This document shows, one piece after another, positions 1 through 8,679 of a stretch of 64,000 bases of DNA. The stretch is taken from assembly GCF_016834455.1 (NCBI RefSeq), contig NZ_CP069213.1, positions 1,054,501-1,118,500 of the forward strand, read 5' to 3'. The translations under genes and the position numbers were made by a program. Below the pieces are notes generated by a model. That model was not told where the DNA came from, did no database searches, and was given only the letters and a program-made list of their open reading frames with translations. The stretch is from Shewanella litorisediminis (GTDB lineage: Bacteria; Pseudomonadota; Gammaproteobacteria; Enterobacterales; Shewanellaceae). Within the stretch, counting starts at the first letter, position 1; the number at the start of each line of letters is the position of its first letter.

Positions 1-1
1 C

Positions 2-466
2 GTGAAGAACCTCATCCGTGTGGGTACCTGCGGTGCCATCAGCACCGACGTTAAGGTTCGTGACGTGATTATCGGCATGGGCGCCTGTACCGATTCTCAG
101 GTTAACCGTCTGCGCTTCAAGGGCCAGGACTTTGCTGCCATTGCCGACTACAGCCTGCTGAGCGCCGTGGTTGAGTCTGCCAAGACTCATGGCATCCAAA
201 CCCGCGTAGGTAACGTATTCTCTGCCGACCTTTTCTACACCCCAGATCCAGAAATGTTCGACGTGATGGAGAAAATGGGCGTGCTCGGCGTAGAGATGGA
301 AGCTGCCGGTCTGTACGGTGTTGCCCATGAGTTTGGTGCCCGTGCTCTGTGTGTGGTAACCGTTTCTGACCACATCCGCACCGGTGAAAAGACGACTTCT
401 GATGAGCGTCAGACCACCTTCAATGACATGATCATCATGACGCTGGATGCAGCCATCAACCTCTGA
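2..466 (+). CDS. deoD: Purine nucleoside phosphorylase DeoD, C-terminal part (5' end outside window)
   Basis: This is the last ~154 codons of the hexameric purine nucleoside phosphorylase, which cleaves purine (deoxy)nucleosides with phosphate in cytoplasmic salvage. The reading frame is already open at the window edge and enters at the RVGTCGA phosphate/ribose-site block, so the true start lies upstream. The [11 protein letters not shown] block, the [11 protein letters not shown] substrate-binding block and the [10 protein letters not shown] block, including the purine-site Asp, follow in the family order. In E. coli deoD ends the deoCABD operon, but what precedes it here cannot be seen. The stop is followed by a second in-frame TGA six bases later and then by a strong terminator. 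Confidence 0.96.
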   Translation: MKNLIRVGTCGAISTDVKVRDVIIGMGACTDSQVNRLRFKGQDFAAIADYSLLSAVVESAKTHGIQTRVGNVFSADLFYTPDPEMFDVMEKMGVLGVEMEAAGLYGVAHEFGARALCVVTVSDHIRTGEKTTSDERQTTFNDMIIMTLDAAINL

Positions 467-503
467 TGCTGAATCTGTGACAGGCTAAGGCCTGTCGTAC
501 ACG

Positions 504-530
504 AAAAAGGCTCCCTCGGGAGCCTTTTTG
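504..530 (+). terminator. Rho-independent terminator of deoD
   Basis: A 12-bp inverted repeat (arms 504-515 and 518-529, core GGCTCCC/GGGAGCC) ends in a T run, 38 bases after the deoD stop. It is bounded by A and T runs, so it could also work on the other strand for the convergent gene at 594-1424. Confidence 0.85.
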
Positions 531-593
531 TTTTATGGTTTTGCTTCAGTCCGGATTGCACCATCAATACGTTTCCGGCGTTGGCGGCTATTC

Positions 594-1424
594 TCAGCGC
601 CCTTTACCCGTATCATCCGCTTTATCGGCATCGGTATTAATCACGTTGCTGATTTCTGAATCCGCCATCGCAGCCGAGTCCGTGGACTGACACGCTTTAT
701 CTGTCTCTGACTCACCTTGTTCCGGCTGCGTCTCCACCGGGCGAATCACTTCTTGCGGTTTTTCACCCGTCATGGTGGCCAGCAGCCGTTTGGCTTTGAA
801 CTTGCGCCTGTCAAAGTGGGCACGCTTAAACGACATGGAACGCGACAACAGCATGCCAATTAAGCCTGCCACCAACAGCATAATTTGCTGTTGTTCCATA
901 TTGAGTTTGTGGGCTTCTTCAATCTCGGCCAAAAACAATTTGGGTTCAAGGCGTACCTCAACGTAGCCAAGGTTTCTGTCCCCCTGCATCACGGGTTCAA
1001 CATAGGGTGGGAAGGGGGCGAGCAAGGACTTGAGCTCCTCGGAGTCGGGTTCAAGCCATTCGGACGAGACACTCTGGGCGAAGGAAAGGCGGGTGCCCTG
1101 TTCACCATAGATGGCCGCCGCCATTACCTTGGGATCCTCTACCAGCGCGGTGGCAAGCCACTGCAATTGCTCATCGTTCTGTAACAGCAACGCCGGTGCA
1201 GCGCCATAGGCCGTCTGTTGTACCAACAATCTGGCCATCTTTTCGGTTTGGGACTTCAGAAGCTGCTGGCCTTGTAGTAGGCTTGACTGCCACAGCTGGA
1301 CAAGCCCCGCCAGCAGTGCCAGTGCAATGGCAATCTGCAGCAGTCGGCTGATTTTCTGGCTTTTCTTTAGTCCTTTAAGATACAACACCTTGACCCTTAA
1401 AAATTGACGCTTTGAGCTAATCAT
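594..1424 (-). CDS. AhpA/Smp(YtjB)-like inner-membrane protein
   Basis: A predicted 276-residue membrane protein with one transmembrane helix near residues 26-45, a periplasmic domain of about 140 residues, a second hydrophobic helix near 186-204 and a charged C-terminal tail rich in Glu, Asp and Ser. Architecture, a YGEQG motif in the middle and position divergent from serB match the E. coli Smp/YtjB family, called AhpA (haemolysin regulation) in some genomes; no biochemical role is established. The frame stays open upstream into serB. I chose the ATG at 1424 because it starts just before a basic N-terminus and the first helix and leaves 42 bp for two divergent promoters. The acidic C-terminal extension is longer than in the enteric protein. 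Confidence 0.75.
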   Translation of the reverse strand: MISSKRQFLRVKVLYLKGLKKSQKISRLLQIAIALALLAGLVQLWQSSLLQGQQLLKSQTEKMARLLVQQTAYGAAPALLLQNDEQLQWLATALVEDPKVMAAAIYGEQGTRLSFAQSVSSEWLEPDSEELKSLLAPFPPYVEPVMQGDRNLGYVEVRLEPKLFLAEIEEAHKLNMEQQQIMLLVAGLIGMLLSRSMSFKRAHFDRRKFKAKRLLATMTGEKPQEVIRPVETQPEQGESETDKACQSTDSAAMADSEISNVINTDADKADDTGKGR

Positions 1425-1466
1425 AAAGGATAAGGCATCAAGCGGATAGCCGGAGAACTCTCGCCC

Positions 1467-2417
1467 ATGGAAAACACCCCTGAGTATGTGCTGCAAACCC
1501 GTCTTCACGCTTTGGCGGCTTCCCGTCAGGGCAAGTTGAGGCTGTATGAAGAAGGGCAAGCGCCACAAGGAGAGCGGGTGAGGTTGGTGTGGGAAACCAA
1601 AGCAACTGAGGAGCTGATTTTTGCTCGCCTGACAGAGCTTAACTGCGCGATAGCCCCCCTGGTGCGAGCCAATGCGCTCAGAGGACTGGAACTGGTATCG
1701 GCTACACCGGATACGCTGCCGGCTGCTTTTCACGGCATAGCCGGCCTTGAAGTTTTCCCTGTGACAGGCTCCCTGCCGTCACTGAGCCGTCCCGGGCTGC
1801 TGGTAATGGACATGGACTCTACAGCCATCAAGATTGAATGTATTGATGAGCTTGCTGCCATGGCCGGTGTTGGCGAGGCCGTCGCCGAGGTGACTGAGCG
1901 GGCCATGCAGGGTGAGCTTGATTTCGAGCAGAGCCTGCGTCAACGGGTGGCTAAACTCGCCGGTGCCGATGCCGGGATTATCGACAGCCTTTGCGGTCGT
2001 TTGCCTTTGATGGATGGGCTGACAGACATGCTGGCCGAGCTGAAGGGCCATGACTGGAAGCTGGTGGTGGCCTCCGGTGGTTTTACGCCCTTTGTAGGGC
2101 ACCTTAAAGCTTCTCTGGGGCTGGACGCCGCCTTTGCCAACGAACTGGTGATAGTGGATGGTAAGCTCGCCGGAGAGGTCACAGGTACTGTGGTGGATGC
2201 CAACTTCAAGGCCGATGTGGTCAGTCGACTCGGTGATGAATACGGTATTGAACGCGGCCAACGCCTCGCCATTGGCGATGGTGCCAACGATATTCCCATG
2301 GTGCAGCGAGCCGACTTCGGTATCGCCTTTCATGCCAAACCCAAACTGGCTGCGGCAGCCGATGCCCATATTCAAACCCTGGATTTGCGGGTGCTTCCCT
2401 TCTTGCTGCAAGCCTGA
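1467..2417 (+). CDS. serB: Phosphoserine phosphatase SerB
   Basis: HAD-superfamily hydrolase that dephosphorylates O-phosphoserine in the last step of L-serine synthesis. The 316-residue protein has the nucleophile motif DMDSTA (Asp115, Asp117), the downstream IECIDELA, the motif II serine in VVASGGFT (~211) and the Mg-binding IGDGANDIPM (~277). The N-terminal ~105 residues form the less conserved extension usual in gammaproteobacterial SerB. A GGAG element lies 11 bases before the ATG. The gene is divergent from an AhpA-like gene, an arrangement also found in enterics. Confidence 0.95.
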   Translation: MENTPEYVLQTRLHALAASRQGKLRLYEEGQAPQGERVRLVWETKATEELIFARLTELNCAIAPLVRANALRGLELVSATPDTLPAAFHGIAGLEVFPVTGSLPSLSRPGLLVMDMDSTAIKIECIDELAAMAGVGEAVAEVTERAMQGELDFEQSLRQRVAKLAGADAGIIDSLCGRLPLMDGLTDMLAELKGHDWKLVVASGGFTPFVGHLKASLGLDAAFANELVIVDGKLAGEVTGTVVDANFKADVVSRLGDEYGIERGQRLAIGDGANDIPMVQRADFGIAFHAKPKLAAAADAHIQTLDLRVLPFLLQA

Positions 2418-2509
2418 AACCCTGAGGGATTGAGTAATTGCTCTTGAGTTTTGTCTGTGCTCTGGTTTAGCCTGATTGAATATAGGCCCAGGCACAGACC
2501 TTGATAACA

Positions 2510-3487
2510 ATGACAGCGCTTTTGACCCAACCCTCATCCAGCCCCTTGAAAAAAGACGCTATTTGTCAGCAATCGTTGTTTTTGCCCTACGACGGCGGAC
2601 AGTTACACCTCAGGCATATCAGCCCGACTTTTCCTTCTGCAGCGCGCTCACCCATACTGATGCTTCACGGTGCCATGTCCAATGGCCGGGTGTTTTACAG
2701 TGACTCCGGGCGGGGGCTGGCGGGCTTTTTGGCCCGGCAGGGGTTTGAGGTGTATGTACTCGATACGGCAGGGCGGGGCCTCAGCACTCCCAAGCTGGCA
2801 AAGGGCGTTGACCCAGGGCAGGGCAAGGTGATCCGCGAGCAGTTACCCCTGGTGCAGGCATTCATTCTTGAGCGCCATCCAGGCTCGCTGGGAGTCCATT
2901 GGTGTGGGCACTCCTGGGGTGGGGTACTGATGGCAAGCAGCCTGGTAAGATTCCCAGAGATGGCTACCGGGGTGCGGTCTTTGCTGACCTTTGGCAGTAA
3001 AAGAACCATCCGGACTCGCTCACTTAAAAAATGGTGGATGGTGGATATGTTCTGGAATCGGCTCGCGCCCGCCATTGCCACCCAGCGAGGTTATTTACCG
3101 GCCGATAGCCTTAAGCTCGGCATGGATAACGAGAGTATCAGCTCCCTCAGCGAGAGCATCGACTGGGTCCGTGGTGACTGGATAGATCACGATGATGGCT
3201 TTGACTACGCCGCGGCTGCCAGGGCCAATGGCTTGCCCCCCGCCTGGTTTATTGCAGGTGCCCGGGATACAGTGCTGGGGAACCCCTGTGATGTGAAAGA
3301 CATGATGGCAGAATGCTGCGCTGCCGATGCGCGCTTTACCTTGCTGTCACGGGAAAATGGGTTTCGCCACGACTATGACCATGCAGGTATGCTGACACAT
3401 ATGGATGCGCCATCTGATCATTTTGTGGCGGTCGCCGACTGGTTGCTTGGCTTCGATGTCACTGCGCTTAAAGACCGGGATTATTGA
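2510..3487 (+). CDS. Alpha/beta-fold hydrolase
   Basis: A cytoplasmic alpha/beta hydrolase of about 325 residues. It has an oxyanion-side LMLHGAMSNGR block, a nucleophile elbow CGHSWGG (Ser ~135), a later AGARDTVLG block that probably carries the acid, and His candidates in YDHAGML and SDHFVAVADW. There is no signal peptide, and the substrate cannot be predicted. A TTG three codons upstream is in frame, but the ATG at 2510 is the better start; its ribosome-binding site is weak. It follows serB by 92 bp on the same strand and converges on the PilZ gene. Confidence 0.82.
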   Translation: MTALLTQPSSSPLKKDAICQQSLFLPYDGGQLHLRHISPTFPSAARSPILMLHGAMSNGRVFYSDSGRGLAGFLARQGFEVYVLDTAGRGLSTPKLAKGVDPGQGKVIREQLPLVQAFILERHPGSLGVHWCGHSWGGVLMASSLVRFPEMATGVRSLLTFGSKRTIRTRSLKKWWMVDMFWNRLAPAIATQRGYLPADSLKLGMDNESISSLSESIDWVRGDWIDHDDGFDYAAAARANGLPPAWFIAGARDTVLGNPCDVKDMMAECCAADARFTLLSRENGFRHDYDHAGMLTHMDAPSDHFVAVADWLLGFDVTALKDRDY

Positions 3488-3513
3488 GCCGAACGGTTAA
3501 CGGATACCGTTTT

Positions 3514-5892
3514 CTACTGAGCAAGTGCCTGGAAGCGCAGCACAACTTCATCTGTGACATCCAATAACTCACCCACACCTACGATGCGCCACAACTGCTC
3601 TTCAAGTTGCTTGGCTTTGTGCTGCGCATGTACATGGATATATTCGAGTTCCCGTCGAATGCAGCTGTTGTCTGGTTTACCCGTGGCGCCGCGGTAAAGG
3701 CGAATAGCCATAAATTTACCCACCTGATTACTCTGGTTGATAAAGCTCAGTTGTGCCTCTGCTGCCCCCAGCTCTACCGATGGCACAAACTTAAGCAGTA
3801 TGCCGCCTCTGGACTGACGTATAACCTGCACAAACAGCTCCACATAGCTCATTTCATCGTTTGGCCGCAGAGTCCGAATGGGGTCGAGAACCGCCTGTTT
3901 AAGCATGCCATTCCCAAGCAGTGGTGCCAGATTGTAATGCTGCGGCTCGCTGCTCAATGCGGCAAACATGTCGGTGATGTCATGCCCTTGCACACTGGTG
4001 CCGAGGAAGCTGACCACCTGGGTTTTGGCGGTTTTTTCAATAAAGAAAGGCACGCCGTAAAGCTTTCGCATCACCAGATTTTTCAGGCCATCTGAGAGCT
4101 CTTTGATGTCACTGTTGTTTTCGCTGAGCTGGGTCAGCTTTTCCCGATTGTGAACAATCAGCTTGTTCAGGAATTCGACCCCGGCATGTACCTCATGGCC
4201 TATGATGGCGGTCAGGTGCAGCACCATGCCATCTTTACGGGATTTCACCAAACGATAGGGCAGGCCGGTTAAGCGGCTTTTACCGGCAATGGCCTGCAGC
4301 TTTGGCAGTGAGAGGGTCACGGGTTTGCCTTCTTCAAAGGCACTGGCGTTATCCAGCACCACCTGCAGACCACGACTGGAAATGTCGTTGCTCAGTCCCT
4401 GTACCTTCACTCCTCCCTGTTGAATTTCCACCAGGGTTTTAAAGGCAAACCTGGCCTCCCGGCGTCGCTCGCTGAATTCCAGTGAGACCTGTTTGATGCT
4501 GCTTTGGGGGGCTTTCTTCTGGCCATAGACCTTGAGCGCATTGGCGTTGCCGTTGTTGTACCAGCCCTGATACTGCAGCCTGGCCGGTTCGTGGGTCAGG
4601 TCCATCAGCTGCATCACGTGGCTGAAGCTTGCAAGCTGCTGCTCGGTCAGGGCGGAATAGTTTTCCGCATCCCCCGGGATCACAGAGCTCTTGTATCGCT
4701 TTCCGTGGTCAATGGTGTCCATGGTTAACTTAAACACCCGCCAGCTGGGTTTACCCGCACCGAAACCGAAAAACAGCTCCCGTTCTTTACGGTGCTTGAG
4801 TTCGGCCAGGGTTGCCGAGTAGAAAAACAGTTTGCCGTTGGCATTGTGGGTGAAGCAAAAAAAGGTGCGGTGATCGGCATCATCAACATAGCGCAGTGCC
4901 ATGGCAAGCCGGCCCGGGGTTAACATGCCTTCCAATTGGCTGACGTCGTTTTCATCCTGGAAGTAATGCACAATCGCCTGATTATCAGGACTTAACAGTA
5001 AATGGCTTAACCTAGGTTTGTCACCACGGCAGTCAAGAAACAGTGGTAAATGGGGCAGGTGAGGCAGGTAGTGGCGCTCAAACCCAAGGCCTGTGGCCGT
5101 GACCAATACATCGTTGATGTCGACCTTGTAGCGAAACTTATAGCCACGGATCAGGTTGGCAAGCATCTCAGAAAGCCCTTCTGAGCCCCCAAGGCGCTTG
5201 AGCCGCATCCAGGTAAATTCGCCATTCCCCTCTGCACTGACTATCTGATAATCAACCCCTTGCTGAAGGTCTTCGTAATAAAATTCCTGGCTGAGCTCAA
5301 CCAGTTTTACCTTCAACGGAATATCGAGGGAAAAAGGGTGTCTCGATGGCAGCCGAATGCGGGCGCCGCCCACCGAAAGGTCGGCAGTGATCCCGGGGAG
5401 CTCTCCACGACCCGGCTGCGACACCAGAATTTTCATGCTGTAATTCATCCGCTCTTCGGTGCGGCTGAAATAGTTGCCAAGCACTATGCCGGGTACCGTA
5501 AAGGGCTGAGACTCCGCCGGGGAAACGGCTGAAGGATTGTCCTGGGATTTTTGCCGACGTTTGCGATGGGCATTCATCACCGCTTCATACACGCCCAGGG
5601 TGTACTTCCCCTGATAGAGCGCAATAGTCTGCTGGAAAATCTGCTTGGCAGGCTCATCGAGGAAATGGGTTTGACGCCCCACACGCAGTTCTTCACAGGG
5701 CAGTTCAGATTTGTCACGCAAATCAATCAGGCGGGTGCACTCCGCGCCGAGGCGGTTCAATTCCATCTTCAGCAAAAAGCGGGTCGAGTTGGACTCTCCC
5801 GCGGTTAACTGCTCAAATACCTGCGGGAAGTTGGGTTCCAACATCAGGGGTTTGAGCTGTTCTATCAGTGCTGAATGTTCGGTCAGGCTCAT
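3514..5892 (-). CDS. Large protein with two PilZ domains (c-di-GMP effector)
   Basis: A 792-residue soluble protein with two PilZ-like segments. The first has DLSVGGARI near residue 171. The second has the paired c-di-GMP signature: a basic RRREARF block near 472 and NDISSRGLQV near 502. The first segment lacks an obvious preceding RxxxR, so only the second is a confident ligand site. The remainder is unassigned and has no membrane helix. PilZ proteins usually couple c-di-GMP to motility, surface polysaccharide or pili; the target here is unknown. The gene is divergent from radA, and a second, short PilZ gene lies just past radA. Confidence 0.82.
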   Translation of the reverse strand: MSLTEHSALIEQLKPLMLEPNFPQVFEQLTAGESNSTRFLLKMELNRLGAECTRLIDLRDKSELPCEELRVGRQTHFLDEPAKQIFQQTIALYQGKYTLGVYEAVMNAHRKRRQKSQDNPSAVSPAESQPFTVPGIVLGNYFSRTEERMNYSMKILVSQPGRGELPGITADLSVGGARIRLPSRHPFSLDIPLKVKLVELSQEFYYEDLQQGVDYQIVSAEGNGEFTWMRLKRLGGSEGLSEMLANLIRGYKFRYKVDINDVLVTATGLGFERHYLPHLPHLPLFLDCRGDKPRLSHLLLSPDNQAIVHYFQDENDVSQLEGMLTPGRLAMALRYVDDADHRTFFCFTHNANGKLFFYSATLAELKHRKERELFFGFGAGKPSWRVFKLTMDTIDHGKRYKSSVIPGDAENYSALTEQQLASFSHVMQLMDLTHEPARLQYQGWYNNGNANALKVYGQKKAPQSSIKQVSLEFSERRREARFAFKTLVEIQQGGVKVQGLSNDISSRGLQVVLDNASAFEEGKPVTLSLPKLQAIAGKSRLTGLPYRLVKSRKDGMVLHLTAIIGHEVHAGVEFLNKLIVHNREKLTQLSENNSDIKELSDGLKNLVMRKLYGVPFFIEKTAKTQVVSFLGTSVQGHDITDMFAALSSEPQHYNLAPLLGNGMLKQAVLDPIRTLRPNDEMSYVELFVQVIRQSRGGILLKFVPSVELGAAEAQLSFINQSNQVGKFMAIRLYRGATGKPDNSCIRRELEYIHVHAQHKAKQLEEQLWRIVGVGELLDVTDEVVLRFQALAQ

Positions 5893-5996
5893 GGGTATTT
5901 GTCTTTTTGCCGTGCCAATGGGGAGAGGAATTGCTAGTCTATTATCGGCAGCTTTTCAGAGTTCTATACTCAATTTTATACAGAATTTAGGCAGTT

Positions 5997-7361
5997 ATGG
6001 CAAAAAATAAAACCGCGTACGTTTGCAATGAGTGTGGTCAGGATTTTCCCCGCTGGCAGGGACAGTGCAGCGCTTGCCTGGAATGGAATTCCATCACCGA
6101 AGTGAGGTTGGGTGCCGCCACGCCTGCGCGCACTGGCCGCTTCAGCGGATATGCCGGTGCAGGGGCGTCTGAGGTCAAGACCCTCGACCAAATCGATTTG
6201 AATGAGCTGCCGCGGATCCCGAGTTCCTTTACCGAATTTGACCGGGTCCTGGGTGGCGGCATTGTGCCCGGCAGTGCCATTCTCATTGGTGGCCATCCCG
6301 GCGCCGGCAAGAGTACGCTGTTGCTGCAAACCTTGTGTCAGCTGGCCGAGGTGATGCCCGCGCTTTACGTTACAGGTGAAGAGTCGCTGCAACAGGTGGC
6401 CATGCGCGCCCACCGCCTGGGGCTGCCGACTTCGAAGCTGAAAATGCTATCGGAAACCAGCGTCGAAACCCTTTGCGACATTGCCCTTAAAGAGCAGCCC
6501 AAACTGATAGTGGTGGACTCGATTCAGGTGATGCACATGAGTGATGTGCAGTCCTCGCCGGGCAGTGTGGCCCAGGTGCGCGAATCGGCTTCTTTTCTCA
6601 CCCGCTTTGCCAAGCAAAACGGTATCGCCGTGATAATGGTCGGGCACGTCACCAAAGACGGCAGTCTCGCCGGCCCCAAGGTGCTTGAGCACTGTATTGA
6701 CTGCTCAGTGATGTTTGAAGGCGACTCCGACAGCCGATACCGCACCCTGCGCTCCCATAAAAATCGCTTCGGTGCCATCAACGAGCTCGGGGTGTTTGCC
6801 ATGACAGAGCGGGGCCTTAAAGAAGTCGCCAACCCATCGGCTATCTTCCTCTCCCGCGGTGAAGAGGCCTCCAGTGGCTCCCTGGTGATGGTGGTGTGGG
6901 AAGGCACACGGCCTTTGCTGGTGGAGCTGCAGGTGCTGGTGGACAACTCGGCGCTCTCCAATCCACGGCGGGTGGCGGTGGGGATGGATGCCAACCGGCT
7001 TGCCATGTTACTGGCAGTGATGCATCGCCATGGCGGTTTGCAGATGTCGGATCAGGATGTGTTTGTGAACGTGGTGGGCGGCGTGAAGGTGACTGAAACC
7101 AGTGCTGACCTGACCCTGCTGCTGGCCATGGTATCCAGTTTCCGCGGTGAGGTGTTGGCGCGGGATCTGGTGGCGTTCGGTGAAGTCGGGCTCTCAGGCG
7201 AGATACGCCCCGTGCCCAACGGTCAGGAGCGATTGGTGGAAGCGGCCAAACATGGCTTCAAACGTGCGATAGTGCCTAAGGCCAACATGCCGAAAAAGCC
7301 CCCGGAGGGCATGGAAGTGATAGGGGTGTCCAAGCTTGCTGAGGCGCTGGCGGCCCTCTGA
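5997..7361 (+). CDS. radA: DNA repair protein RadA (Sms)
   Basis: RecA-like ATPase that extends and processes recombination intermediates and helps branch migration. The 454-residue protein has an N-terminal four-Cys zinc finger (Cys10, 13, 24, 27), a Walker A motif GGHPGAGKST (98-107), the family-specific KNRFG motif near residue 254 and a C-terminal Lon-protease-like domain that lacks peptidase activity in the family. Length and order are standard. It is transcribed away from the large PilZ gene with 104 bp between the two starts. Confidence 0.97.
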   Translation: MAKNKTAYVCNECGQDFPRWQGQCSACLEWNSITEVRLGAATPARTGRFSGYAGAGASEVKTLDQIDLNELPRIPSSFTEFDRVLGGGIVPGSAILIGGHPGAGKSTLLLQTLCQLAEVMPALYVTGEESLQQVAMRAHRLGLPTSKLKMLSETSVETLCDIALKEQPKLIVVDSIQVMHMSDVQSSPGSVAQVRESASFLTRFAKQNGIAVIMVGHVTKDGSLAGPKVLEHCIDCSVMFEGDSDSRYRTLRSHKNRFGAINELGVFAMTERGLKEVANPSAIFLSRGEEASSGSLVMVVWEGTRPLLVELQVLVDNSALSNPRRVAVGMDANRLAMLLAVMHRHGGLQMSDQDVFVNVVGGVKVTETSADLTLLLAMVSSFRGEVLARDLVAFGEVGLSGEIRPVPNGQERLVEAAKHGFKRAIVPKANMPKKPPEGMEVIGVSKLAEALAAL

Positions 7362-7380
7362 GACAATCTGAAGCCTGAAT

Positions 7381-7408
7381 GAAAAAGGGAACCTCAGTTC
7401 CCTTTTTC
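7381..7408. terminator. Bidirectional terminator between radA and the short PilZ gene
   Basis: Perfect 12-bp arms (GAAAAAGGGAAC and its complement) surround a 4-base loop at 7393-7396, giving A and T runs on both sides. It ends radA on the plus strand. On the minus strand it overlaps the end of the PilZ gene: the stop codon at 7394-7396 lies in the loop. Confidence 0.82.
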
Positions 7409-7765
7409 ATGGCTTTCGATAAAGTGTTCCAGCTCCCGGTTAAGCAAGGAGGCATCCCCCAGATTCAGCTCCACCATACGCCTTAGGTGGCTGATACTCT
7501 CTACATCGATGTGTTCGCATGTAAGACCAATCATGCCGGGCTTTTGATGGGCAATGAGGGTCTGCATCTGCACTTCCACATCTGACTCAGGCAGGGAAAA
7601 GGCCAGTGAAAGACTGCCACCCGGAGGGGAAAAATTGTCGGGGGACACCACCAGAGCGCCGTTGAGGCTCAAATCCAGAATGCGGGTTTCCCAGACCTGG
7701 GAATCGGTAAACAGGCGGGCCTTGGTATCAAACAGAATTCGGGAGAACTTGCGCCTCTCGTCCAT
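7394..7765 (-). CDS. Short PilZ-domain protein
   Basis: A 123-residue single-domain PilZ protein with RRKFSR at residues 4-9 and DLSLNGALV at 31-39. These are the two motifs that wrap c-di-GMP, so it probably binds the nucleotide. It has no other domain and no membrane segment, so it would act as an adaptor through protein contacts. The final codons (Lys-Gly-Asn-stop) are encoded by one arm and the loop of the terminator shared with radA. Its start faces torR across about 200 bp. Confidence 0.88.
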   Translation of the reverse strand: MDERRKFSRILFDTKARLFTDSQVWETRILDLSLNGALVVSPDNFSPPGGSLSLAFSLPESDVEVQMQTLIAHQKPGMIGLTCEHIDVESISHLRRMVELNLGDASLLNRELEHFIESHEKGN

Positions 7766-7910
7766 AGTGGGTCCTTTTTGCCGGACGCTGAAACTTGTTT
7801 AAGCATAAAACATGCGGTAGTTGCTGTAAAAGTGCAAGCTCACTTTTTCGCATGATATCCGTTATTTCAGTACAGGGCTTGCAAGCGGGATCTCAGTTCT
7901 GCGCACCAGA

Positions 7911-7939
7911 TGTGAAATATGAAAAATTGTGAATATACT
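7911..7939 (+). promoter_or_regulatory. Likely torR promoter with TorR-box-like sequence
   Basis: A -10 like TATACT at 7934-7939 lies 29 bases upstream of the torR ATG. The spacer in front of it contains ATATGAAAAA (7917-7926), which matches 8 of 10 bases of the complement of the E. coli TorR decamer CTGTTCATAT. The -35 is poor. A box at this position would suit negative autoregulation, as known for E. coli torR. Confidence 0.4.
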
Positions 7940-7968
7940 GGTGCCATCAAAGTTCCCGGAGATAACCC

Positions 7969-8679
7969 ATGGCCTACACAGTTCTGGTCGTAGATGACGA
8001 AGCAGTTATACGCACCCGCCTGAAAGGCTATTTCAGCAAGGAAGCTTATCGTGTGCTGGAAGCGGCCAATGGCGATGACATGTGGCAGCAGCTGGCGCTG
8101 AATCACGTGGACCTTATCATGTTGGATATCAATCTGCCGGGAACCGATGGTCTGTCACTGACCCGGGAACTGAGAAGCCGCTCCGAAGTGGGCATCATAT
8201 TGGTGAGCGGCCGTGATGAAACCGTCGATAGGATAGTTGGCCTCGAAATGGGCGCCGACGACTATGTCACCAAGCCCTTTGAACTGCGCGAACTTCTGGT
8301 GCGGGTGAAAAACCTGCTGTGGCGTATCTCCCTGGTGGCCAAAGCAAAACAGCAAGCAATGGATGCCATGGACGAGGGCGATGACAGAATCGAGTTCGGG
8401 GATTATGTGCTTGAGCTTGGCAGCCGCAAGTTGTCCCGGGGTGAGGAGGTTATCAAGCTCACCAAGGCGGAATTTGAGCTGTTGGTAGCCTTTGCGCTGC
8501 ATCCAAGGCAGGTGCTGTCGCGGGAGCGTTTGATGCAACAAACCAGTCATCGCAGTGAAGATGCCAACGACCGCACCATCGACGTCATTATTCGCCGCTT
8601 ACGCGGCAAGCTTAACCCTGAGCTGTTTGTAACCGTTCACGGCGAAGGATATCTCTTTGCCGCCAGCGTCAGGGATTAA
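7969..8679 (+). CDS. torR: Response regulator TorR
   Basis: An OmpR/PhoB-type response regulator of 236 residues. The receiver domain has the acidic pair at Asp9-Asp10, phospho-acceptor Asp53 (MLDINLP) and the conserved Lys in YVTKPFE, followed by a C-terminal winged helix. The segment GLEMGADDYVTKP with RELLVRVKNLLWRI is nearly identical to E. coli TorR. It would receive phosphate from TorS and activate torECAD when TMAO is present. A GGAG element lies before the ATG. The last 11 bases overlap the tail of torT on the opposite strand. Confidence 0.95.
   Translation: MAYTVLVVDDEAVIRTRLKGYFSKEAYRVLEAANGDDMWQQLALNHVDLIMLDINLPGTDGLSLTRELRSRSEVGIILVSGRDETVDRIVGLEMGADDYVTKPFELRELLVRVKNLLWRISLVAKAKQQAMDAMDEGDDRIEFGDYVLELGSRKLSRGEEVIKLTKAEFELLVAFALHPRQVLSRERLMQQTSHRSEDANDRTIDVIIRRLRGKLNPELFVTVHGEGYLFAASVRD

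Noticed and set aside
1425..1733. 103-codon N-terminal extension of the AhpA-like gene
   Set aside because: It would overlap serB on the opposite strand, lacks a plausible sequence, and the internal ATG at 1424 fits the family.
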